Positions 7,867-12,367 of a DNA stretch of 12,367 bases are shown here, piece by piece. A program made the translations under genes and the position numbers. How positions within the stretch are numbered: the first letter of the stretch is position 1; every line of letters starts with the position of its first letter. Source of the stretch: an uncultured Clostridia bacterium (lineage in GTDB: Bacteria; Bacillota; Clostridia; Christensenellales; UBA1242); NCBI GenBank assembly GCA_946612575.1, contig CAMOEU010000011.1, forward strand, positions 1-12,367, written 5' to 3'. The notes beneath the pieces were generated by a model. That model did no database searches and had not been told where the DNA came from. It saw nothing but the letters and a program-made list of their open reading frames with translations.

Positions 7867-8514
7867 TTAGTTCCATTCTTCTTTTGTTGCATAGAAGATG
7901 TGTCCGTTTTCCACTTCGCCCTTTGCTTCGCCAAATTCGTTTTGATTTGGGTTTACATATGGCTTAAAGAAAATATCTGGCAATTTAACATTTTCAATTC
8001 CATCAACAAATGAGAAAATTCCTCTTCCAAGTGTGACATTTGTTTTGTTTTTCATATCAAAACTTTTAATTCTTGTCATTTTGAAAGCATAGTTTCCAAT
8101 TTTCTCTACTTTTTCACCCAAATAAATAACACCGATGTTTCTACTTCTTTCAAAAGCTGATTCTCCAATTTCTTTTGAATTGATATTTACAGCCAAAATT
8201 TTGCTGCAATGTGAAAAAGCATCTCTTCCAATAAATTCAACTGTTTCTGGCAATGAAATCACACCCTTAGTGCCATTTTTGCCGCTTATATGCATTTTTT
8301 CAATTGCAGAATTGCAAAAAGCATATTCTTCAATTCTTTTCAAGTTTTCAGTAAAAACAACTGTGTCAACATTTGATCTCATAAAAGCATATTTGCCGAT
8401 TGTATGAACTTCACTTGGCAATTCAACGATTTTTTCAACACCATCTGATTTTAACAATCCTTTTTTTATATCTTTTTCTTCAACTTTAATCAAAACACCA
8501 TTTTCAATAATCAT
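7867..8514 (-). CDS. LRR_5 (BspA-like) leucine-rich repeat protein, cytoplasmic
   Basis: This encodes 215 residues. Five copies of an I-(G/E)-x-x-A-F core are visible: IGKYAF (39-44), IEEYAF (61-66), IGRDAF (95-100), IGESAF (116-121) and IGNYAF (139-144), plus a degenerate GRGIF at 163-167. Between them are V-x-x-I-x-L-P/G segments, the pattern of LRR_5 (BspA/Treponema pallidum-type) repeats. These form a curved beta solenoid used in protein binding. There is no signal peptide, membrane segment or wall anchor, unlike BspA itself, so an intracellular protein is expected. The start at 8514 is chosen because AAGGAG lies six bases upstream (8526-8521) behind a promoter; the frame stays open upstream to 8691 but would overlap the divergent T-box leader. 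The C-terminal ~40 residues are outside the repeats and unrecognised. The partner is unknown. Confidence 0.88.
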   Translation of the reverse strand: MIIENGVLIKVEEKDIKKGLLKSDGVEKIVELPSEVHTIGKYAFMRSNVDTVVFTENLKRIEEYAFCNSAIEKMHISGKNGTKGVISLPETVEFIGRDAFSHCSKILAVNINSKEIGESAFERSRNIGVIYLGEKVEKIGNYAFKMTRIKSFDMKNKTNVTLGRGIFSFVDGIENVKLPDIFFKPYVNPNQNEFGEAKGEVENGHIFYATKEEWN

Positions 8515-8552
8515 AATTTTCTCCTTTATTTGTTTTTTGACTTCGTGATTTA

Positions 8553-8580
8553 ATTTTATCATATAATTTTGTTTTGTCAA
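8553..8580 (-). promoter_or_regulatory. Promoter of the LRR_5 gene
   Basis: On the minus strand there is a perfect TTGACA (8580-8575), a 16-base spacer and TAAAAT (8558-8553). The predicted start near 8546 gives a leader of about 32 bases carrying the AAGGAG. The 12-mer around the -10 (TATGATAAAATT) is identical to that in front of the 11003 membrane-protein gene. Confidence 0.7.
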
Positions 8581-8602
8581 GGGGTAATTTTGCTGTTTTA
8601 GT

Positions 8603-8632
8603 TTGACAAACGGTTTGTTTTTGATATAAAAT
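8603..8632 (+). promoter_or_regulatory. Promoter of the glyS T-box transcript
   Basis: TTGACA at 8603-8608 is followed by overlapping -10 candidates TATAAA (8625-8630, spacer 16) and TAAAAT (8627-8632, spacer 18). Transcription should start at about 8637-8639. The promoter is divergent from that of the LRR_5 gene, with the two -35 boxes 22 bases apart, so both units share one regulatory region. Confidence 0.65.
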
Positions 8633-8636
8633 AATC

Positions 8637-8779
8637 CTAGCAATGACGGAATTGGCAACTCCCGAGCGACCGCTTGTCGGCGAAAAGACAATCAAAAAGG
8701 CAAGTTTTTCTTGCGAATTAGGGTGGAACAGCGACCGTCAAATCGCCCCTATGCAACTGCATGGGGATTTTTTATTTTT
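8637..8779 (+). promoter_or_regulatory. Compact glycine T-box leader (antiterminator/terminator switch)
   Basis: The T-box core AGGGTGGAACAGCGA lies at 8720-8734. Its antiterminator is explicit: AGGG (8720-8723) pairs with CCCT (8747-8750) and GCGA (8731-8734) with TCGC (8743-8746), leaving the TGGAACA bulge. TGGA (8724-8727) matches the UCCA end of tRNA-Gly. The competing terminator pairs CCCC (8746-8749) and ATGC (8751-8754) with GCAT (8759-8762) and GGGG (8763-8766) around an AACT loop, followed by ATTTTTTATTTTT. Stem III is GCAAG-TTTTT-CTTGC (8700-8714). Uncharged tRNA-Gly should hold the antiterminator and switch glyS on when glycine charging falls. Upstream of stem III only about 60 bases remain for stem I. 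Candidate GGC specifiers are at 8654-8656 and 8679-8681, and I could not settle the fold. Confidence 0.9.
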
Positions 8780-8793
8780 AAAAGGAGTTTTTT

Positions 8794-10179
8794 ATGAAAG
8801 AACAAAAAGCAACTATGGACAAAATTTTAAATCTTTGCAAAGGCAGAGGTTTTGTTTTTCCAGGAAGTGATATTTATGGTGGTTTTGCAAACACTTGGGA
8901 TTTTGGACCTATTGGTGTCGAGCTTAAAAACAATGTCAAAAAAGCTTGGTGGAAGAGATTTGTGCAAGAATCTCCAAACACATATGGTGTTGATGCTGCA
9001 ATACTTATGAATCCAAGAGTTTGGGATGCCAGCGGCCACACTCAAAGCTTCAGTGACCCAAAAATGGACTGCAGAGAATGCAAAACAAGAGAAAGAGCAG
9101 ATAATTTAATCGAAGAATATGCAAAAAAACATAACTTGGAAATTGTCGTTGACACAATGTCAAATGAAGAAATGGAAAAGTTTATTGAAGAGCACAAAAT
9201 AAACTGCCCAAAATGCGGAAAACACAACTGGACAAACATCAGACAATTCAATCTTATGTTTGAAACAAGCCGTGGTGTGACAGAAGGAGACACAAACAAA
9301 GTTTATCTCCGCCCAGAAACAGCACAGGGAGAATATGTAAACTTCTTGAATGTTCAAAGATCAACAAGAGCAAAACTTCCTTTTGCAATTGCACAAATTG
9401 GAAAAGCATTCAGAAACGAAATCACACCAGGAAACTTCCTTTTCCGTACTGTTGAATTTGAGCAAATGGAACTTCAAAACTTCTGCAAAGAAGAAGCCGC
9501 TCTTGACCTTTACAACACTTTCAAACAAAAAGCACTTCAATTTGTTGAAGACTTGGGGCTTGATGAATCTCATCTTCGTTTCCACGACCATGACAAACTC
9601 GCTCACTATGCAAAAGCCGCATGTGACATTCAATATTACTTCCCAATCGGCTGGCAAGAACTCAACGGAATCCATCACCGCGGCACTTGGGATTTGTCTA
9701 GACACCAAGAGTACAGCGGAAAATCAATGCTCTACACAGACCCTGTGACAAATGAAAAAGTTTTGCCAAATGTTATCGAATATTCAATCGGTGCGGACAG
9801 ACTTGTTTTGGCACTTATGTGTGAAAGTTATGACGAAGAAACACTTGAAAATGGTGAAACAAGAGTTGTTATGCACTTGCACCCTGCAATTGCACCATAC
9901 AAAGTTGCAATTCTGCCACTTCAAAAGAACTTGAGTGAAAAAGCAAAAGAAGTTTATGCACTTTTGTCTAAAGAATTTATGTGCGACTATGATGAAGCTG
10001 GCTCAATCGGCAAAAGATATCGCCGTGAAGACGAAATCGGCACACCATTCTGTGTGACAATCGACTTTGACACTCTTGAAGATGGCACTGTGACCGTCCG
10101 TGACCGTGACACAATGAAACAGGAAAGAATAAAGATTTCTGACCTTGCAAACTACATCTCAAACAAAATCAAATTTTAA
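8794..10179 (+). CDS. glyS: Glycyl-tRNA synthetase, dimeric (alpha2) type
   Basis: This 461-residue class II aminoacyl-tRNA synthetase charges tRNA-Gly with glycine in the cytoplasm. The N-terminus carries the GlyRS hallmark RGFVFPGSDIYGG and NTWDFGPIGVELK. A zinc-binding type pair of CxxC motifs lies at C93/C96 and C138/C141. Motif 2 spans about 206-223 (FRNEITPGNFLFRTVEFE, Arg207) and motif 3 has the GADRL Arg336. The C-terminal anticodon-binding domain starts at about residue 365 (APYKVAILPL) and ends with the GTPFCVTIDFDTLEDGTVTV region. The length and single-chain layout match the alpha2 GlyRS and not the bacterial alpha2-beta2 GlyQ/GlyS form. The start is set by AAAGGAG (8781-8787) six bases upstream. 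It is controlled by the T-box leader and is transcribed alone, ending in a hairpin shared with the convergent membrane-protein gene. No residue loss was noticed. Confidence 0.97.
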   Translation: MKEQKATMDKILNLCKGRGFVFPGSDIYGGFANTWDFGPIGVELKNNVKKAWWKRFVQESPNTYGVDAAILMNPRVWDASGHTQSFSDPKMDCRECKTRERADNLIEEYAKKHNLEIVVDTMSNEEMEKFIEEHKINCPKCGKHNWTNIRQFNLMFETSRGVTEGDTNKVYLRPETAQGEYVNFLNVQRSTRAKLPFAIAQIGKAFRNEITPGNFLFRTVEFEQMELQNFCKEEAALDLYNTFKQKALQFVEDLGLDESHLRFHDHDKLAHYAKAACDIQYYFPIGWQELNGIHHRGTWDLSRHQEYSGKSMLYTDPVTNEKVLPNVIEYSIGADRLVLALMCESYDEETLENGETRVVMHLHPAIAPYKVAILPLQKNLSEKAKEVYALLSKEFMCDYDEAGSIGKRYRREDEIGTPFCVTIDFDTLEDGTVTVRDRDTMKQERIKISDLANYISNKIKF

Positions 10180-10193
10180 TATTTTAAAATAAT

Positions 10194-10226
10194 AAAAATG
10201 GCTTAGGTGTTTTCTAAGCCATTTTT
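10194..10226 (+). terminator. Convergent bidirectional terminator of glyS and the membrane-protein gene
   Basis: AAAAATGGCTTAG (10194-10206) pairs with CTAAGCCATTTTT (10214-10226) around a 7-base loop, with U-rich sequence after it on both strands (TTTTTTC on plus; TTTTTATTATTTT on minus). The hairpin covers the last codons and the stop (10205-10203) of the minus-strand gene, so the terminator is partly coding. Confidence 0.88.
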
Positions 10227-11003
10227 TCTTTGACAAATTTTATCAATAATTTTATATCCACCTATCACAACAACGCTTATCAAGATGTATGTGCAAAGCA
10301 TTATGATTGTGAAAAGAGGTTGCAATTTCATTTCGTTAAGTTTGTCTGCAAGAGTTGACATAAGCGGAATTCCTGAGCCGTCCTTTATTTGCATATAATC
10401 ACCGCCATAATAATAGTTCACTGGGCTGGCAATCACTGAAAGCAAAACCATCGGAATCCAAGAAATGAAAACATCTTTCCATTCAAGTCTTTTATATCTT
10501 GTTGTCAAAATAAACATCCCCGTGAAAAACATAATGTAGTGAAAATATAATGAATAAAAACCTCCAAAAGTCCAGAATGGATAATAATTTAATCCGTTTG
10601 TGTAAACAACTCCAATGGCACCACTAACCATCCCTATTGTGCCAAGCCAAGACAGCGAAACTTCTTTTGCCTTTCCTTTTCCCCAACCAGCAATCAGTGT
10701 TGTATAAATAAAAAGTGAGCAAGTGTAAAGTGGCAAAATTCCGCCAGCATTAAAACCTCTTCCTGTCGTTATATCAAAATAACTCTCCCATGTTATTTTG
10801 ACAACTTCAAACACCAAAGAAAAAATTGAAATAACTTTAAGAAAAATATCAATCTTTTCGTGTTTAGTGTTTCTCAAGAAAAACCCAAGTGCAAAAACAG
10901 ATATGAATGCCAAAACGATATATATAATGTGTGAAACACCAAACATATCTGAAGTAAAATCTGTTATGTTGTATTTATAATCAAAGAAACTATAGTTGAG
11001 CAT
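10203..11003 (-). CDS. YwaF/TMEM164-like integral membrane protein (TIGR02206 type)
   Basis: This encodes 266 residues with about six to seven hydrophobic helices and no cleavable signal. The pattern fits the YwaF/TP0381 family of integral membrane proteins, related to eukaryotic TMEM164: an FGVSH near the first helix (21-25), the family-like LPLYTCS at 90-96 (Cys95), then W/Y-rich loops and a FHY at 154-156 (His155). In TMEM164, which transfers acyl chains between phospholipids, a Cys in the equivalent motif and a downstream His are reported as important (from memory). Whether bacterial members share that activity is unproven. An upstream in-frame ATG at 11030 is rejected because it overlaps the -10 box; the ATG at 11003 has AAAGGGG (11015-11009) five bases before it. 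It is monocistronic, and its 3' end lies within the glyS terminator. Family call moderate, membrane topology sure. Confidence 0.75.
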   Translation of the reverse strand: MLNYSFFDYKYNITDFTSDMFGVSHIIYIVLAFISVFALGFFLRNTKHEKIDIFLKVISIFSLVFEVVKITWESYFDITTGRGFNAGGILPLYTCSLFIYTTLIAGWGKGKAKEVSLSWLGTIGMVSGAIGVVYTNGLNYYPFWTFGGFYSLYFHYIMFFTGMFILTTRYKRLEWKDVFISWIPMVLLSVIASPVNYYYGGDYMQIKDGSGIPLMSTLADKLNEMKLQPLFTIIMLCTYILISVVVIGGYKIIDKICQRKNGLENT

Positions 11004-11020
11004 ATATTCCCCTTTGAAAA

Positions 11021-11049
11021 ATTTTATCATACAATCAAACTTTTTTCAA
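11021..11049 (-). promoter_or_regulatory. Promoter of the YwaF-like gene with a minimal leader
   Basis: On the minus strand TTGAAA (11049-11044), a 17-base spacer and TAAAAT (11026-11021) are seen. The predicted start near 11014 leaves a leader of about 11 bases that begins inside the ribosome binding site (11015-11009). Confidence 0.65.
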
Positions 11050-11087
11050 ACAAAATCAAATTTTAAAAAATTTGTAAAATAAAAAAA

Positions 11088-11107
11088 ACGGCTTAAAATC
11101 AAGCCGT
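11088..11107 (-). terminator. Terminator of the 93-residue membrane protein gene
   Basis: On the minus strand ACGGCTT-GATTTT-AAGCCGT forms a 7-bp stem with a 6-base loop and is followed by TTTTTTTATTTT. It lies 8 bases after the stop of the gene at 11116. Confidence 0.82.
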
Positions 11108-11115
11108 CTTTTTTA

Positions 11116-11397
11116 TTACTTATCTTCGTTTTTCACATCAATGATTTTTTTGCCATCTTTCTTTGTGTCTTCAAACCACAAAACTTTGCCATAAACTGCA
11201 AGTGTGATAATGTCAACAAGCCAAACAAATGTGCTGAAAAGCAACAAAATCACAGCCAAAACAATTCCAAGAGTGTTTTCGTCTCTGATTGACTTGATGA
11301 GTCTATAAACATTCCACAAAATATCCAAAAATGGAAGAGCAAACAAAATCTTTGCAATCATTGGAAGGTCATCCATAAATTTGATATATTCGTTCAT
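11116..11397 (-). CDS. Small two-helix membrane protein (93 aa)
   Basis: This encodes 93 residues with two hydrophobic segments at about 13-34 and 43-70 and a charged C-terminal tail rich in Lys and Asp/Glu (72-93). There is no signal peptidase site and no catalytic motif. The start is supported by AAGGAG (11410-11405) seven bases upstream. It aligns by eye over most of its length with the 73-residue product of the next minus-strand gene (11490-11711): both have a helix beginning I-x-x-I-L-x-A-x-P, an I-R/Q-D turn, and a second helix with W-(L/I)-x-D-I-I followed by a Val. The two are probably diverged paralogues. The function is unknown; each has its own promoter and terminator, so they can be expressed separately. 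Confidence 0.82.
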   Translation of the reverse strand: MNEYIKFMDDLPMIAKILFALPFLDILWNVYRLIKSIRDENTLGIVLAVILLLFSTFVWLVDIITLAVYGKVLWFEDTKKDGKKIIDVKNEDK

Positions 11398-11418
11398 ACT
11401 CTCTCTCCTTTTGTTAAT

Positions 11419-11447
11419 TTTATATCAATATGATACAACAATTACAA
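11419..11447 (-). promoter_or_regulatory. Putative promoter of the 93-residue membrane protein gene
   Basis: On the minus strand TTGTAA (11447-11442), a 17-base spacer and TATAAA (11424-11419) precede the gene, giving a leader of about 15 bases to the ATG at 11397. Each box differs from consensus, so the call is moderate. Confidence 0.45.
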
Positions 11448-11453
11448 CAAAAA

Positions 11454-11474
11454 AACAACTCAAAACGAGTTGTT
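11454..11474 (-). terminator. Terminator of the 73-residue membrane protein gene
   Basis: On the minus strand the arms ACAACTC and GAGTTGT, extended by A-T pairs, form a stem with a 5-base loop (GTTTT) and are followed by TTTTTTTG. It lies about 15 bases after the stop at 11490. Confidence 0.78.
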
Positions 11475-11489
11475 TTTTATGCGAATGAA

Positions 11490-11711
11490 TTAAACATTCA
11501 AAAGTCTCAAAATGCTCTTGTTTACAATCATGAAAATGATGTCGCAGATCCAAATAATGTTGAATCCGAAGAAAATTCTGATGATTGCAGCAACAATCTT
11601 ACCATCTTGAATTCTTGTGATGATTCCGCAAACCCAAGAAGTGATTGGGATGATTGCAAGAATAAGACTTACGATCCAAGACAATCCAAAGTAATCAGAT
11701 TTTTTTGCCAT
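11490..11711 (-). CDS. Small two-helix membrane protein (73 aa), paralogue of its neighbour
   Basis: This encodes 73 residues: a short basic start (MAKKSDYFG), a hydrophobic helix at about 9-31 (SWIVSLILAIIPITSW), a short IQDGK turn, a second helix at about 39-64 with WICDIIFMIV, and a short ILRLLNV end. It was read as real because a strong promoter and AAGGAG (11726-11721, nine bases upstream) precede it and a hairpin terminator follows it. Small Bacillota membrane proteins of this shape are common and usually unnamed. The helix and turn pattern matches the 93-residue neighbour, which carries an additional charged tail. The function is unknown. An antisense frame on the plus strand (11430-11747) has no such signals. 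Confidence 0.82.
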   Translation of the reverse strand: MAKKSDYFGLSWIVSLILAIIPITSWVCGIITRIQDGKIVAAIIRIFFGFNIIWICDIIFMIVNKSILRLLNV

Positions 11712-11758
11712 TTTGCATCTCTCCTTTTTTTTATATTTGTAATTTGATTTACACTCTT

Positions 11759-11787
11759 ATTTTAAACTTTTAAATGAAGAATGTCAA
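11759..11787 (-). promoter_or_regulatory. Promoter of the 73-residue membrane protein gene
   Basis: On the minus strand a perfect TTGACA (11787-11782), a 17-base spacer and TAAAAT (11764-11759) give a predicted start near 11752 and a leader of about 41 bases. Confidence 0.75.
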
Positions 11788-11838
11788 CAAATTAAACTTA
11801 ATTATGTTTATGTTTGAAAAAATTTTTTAATACCAAAA

Positions 11839-12367
11839 TCAATCTTTATTTTTCTTTGTCAAGAATGTCCAGGCAAGGAGATTTTTAAAAAGGTCCGCCC
11901 AATAAGTCAGTCTTGCACTGTCCAGAAACTCTTTGCAAAGCAAAATTTCTTCTTCAGAAAAATATTCCCTTAGATAGACTATTGCAAACTTTGAAGCTTC
12001 TTTCTCGATTTGGATTTCTTTATATTTTTCAAAAATAACAAAGAAGAAACCAAAAAGTCCAACCGCAACAAGTGCTATAGAAACATACAAAAACACAACT
12101 TCACTTAAAACACCAAAGGCATACAAGGCTCCCAAAACTGTGCCTATCATCATAAGCGGAAAAACAAACACGCTGAAAACTTTTCCGATTTTTCTGAGTC
12201 TATAGAGTTTTTCAAGTTTGTTTCCCCTAAAATCCTGTCTTGCATGACCAATTTCGTGTGCTATTGTCGCAATTGAAGCAAGGCTGTCAGAAGAGACTGT
12301 TTCGTCACTCAATGCAACGACACCGTGTGAATAGTGGTCTTCATATCTTCTTGCTCTTGCAAGTTTA
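11839..12367 (-). CDS. yugP: YugP-like neutral zinc metallopeptidase, N-terminus missing
   Basis: The gene enters from the right edge: 175 residues plus the TGA stop are visible and the start lies outside. The visible part begins KLARARRYEDHYSHGVVALS, which matches the DHY...V-x-LS strand just before the active site in YugP. HEIGH follows about 35 residues in: two zinc-ligand histidines and the catalytic Glu of a gluzincin-like HExxH peptidase. Two hydrophobic segments (KVFSVFVFPLMMIGTVLG and the FLYVSIALVAVGLFGFFFV region) place it in the membrane. After them, IEKEAS stands where the family has an E-x-x-AS motif carrying the probable third zinc ligand, and an ARLTYWADLFKNLL helix ends the domain, as in YugP (about 225 residues in full). 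No clear terminator follows. The substrate is unknown. A TTG at 12312 could act as a start but would lose the conserved strand before HEIGH, so the frame is taken as open to the edge. Confidence 0.9.
   Translation of the reverse strand, partial: KLARARRYEDHYSHGVVALSDETVSSDSLASIATIAHEIGHARQDFRGNKLEKLYRLRKIGKVFSVFVFPLMMIGTVLGALYAFGVLSEVVFLYVSIALVAVGLFGFFFVIFEKYKEIQIEKEASKFAIVYLREYFSEEEILLCKEFLDSARLTYWADLFKNLLAWTFLTKKNKD

Noticed and set aside
8515..8691. N-terminal extension of the LRR_5 gene to 8691
   Set aside because: The extra 59 codons cross the LRR promoter, the glyS promoter and the T-box leader; the ATG at 8514 has AAGGAG at ideal spacing.
9350..9748. Alternative frames inside glyS, including a 132-codon plus frame and a 115-codon minus frame
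   Set aside because: glyS shows the full GlyRS motif set through this region, so these are shadows.
11004..11030. Start of the YwaF-like gene at the upstream ATG (11030)
   Set aside because: That ATG overlaps the predicted -10 box and lacks a ribosome binding site; AAAGGGG lies between it and the ATG at 11003.
11430..11747. Plus-strand 105-codon frame opposite the 73-residue gene
   Set aside because: The minus-strand gene has a consensus promoter, ribosome binding site, membrane-protein pattern and terminator; the plus frame has none and is Asn/Asp/Ser-rich as its complement would be.
11762..11838. Terminator for the yugP-like gene in the AAAAAATTTTTT stretch
   Set aside because: The palindrome is A/T only with no GC stem, too weak to call; the gap also carries the promoter of the 73-residue gene.
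1..12367. Mycoplasma-type genetic code (TGA as Trp)
   Set aside because: TGA ends the yugP-like gene, tryptophans are TGG, and in-frame TGA is absent from the long genes.

Overview
The window looks like a chromosomal segment of an AT-rich, low-GC Gram-positive-type bacterium, most likely an uncultured member of the Bacillota (Clostridia or Bacilli side). The support is a transcriptional T-box in front of a dimeric-type glycyl-tRNA synthetase, strong AAGGAG ribosome binding sites, TTGACA/TATAAT-like promoters, a YugP-type metallopeptidase and a YbiT/YkpA-type ABC-F protein. TGA is used as a stop and tryptophan is TGG, so this is code 11 and not a Mycoplasma-type code. The species cannot be fixed from the sequence. 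No mobile element, CRISPR array, tRNA or rRNA was seen.

Left part (1-5330, minus strand): a single uninterrupted reading frame of at least 1,776 codons that runs off the left edge. It encodes a very large protein with an N-terminal membrane/signal segment, a long beta-rich body with Ig-like (Big-type) character, and a short array of roughly 21-residue YY repeats near the visible end. It is probably an exported surface protein. A 194-bp AT-rich divergent intergenic region separates it from a plus-strand two-gene operon. That operon (5525-7824) has a consensus promoter whose predicted start coincides with the first ATG, so it is probably leaderless. It encodes an unrecognised protein with a lysine-rich tail and, overlapping by one base, an ABC-F ATPase whose second ATP site has lost its key residues.

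Middle (7816-10226): the operon ends in a hairpin terminator that also faces a convergent minus-strand gene for a cytoplasmic LRR_5 (BspA-like) repeat protein. Divergent from that gene is a compact glycine T-box leader and glyS. glyS ends in a second convergent, probably bidirectional terminator.

Right part (10203-12367, minus strand): four monocistronic-looking genes: a YwaF/TMEM164-like integral membrane protein, two small two-helix membrane proteins that look like diverged paralogues, and the 3' part of a YugP-like zinc metallopeptidase cut by the right edge. Promoters are visible for the first three, and terminators for all three (that of the YwaF-like gene is shared with glyS); no clear terminator follows the yugP-like gene. 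The genes do not form one pathway. The window is a housekeeping/envelope neighbourhood of short transcription units. The points that most deserve a second look are the giant surface protein, the leaderless operon with its asymmetric ABC-F, the compact T-box, and the paired two-helix membrane proteins. No stretch over 300 bases lacks a gene; the longest gaps are 5331-5524 and 8515-8793, and both are filled by regulatory sites.
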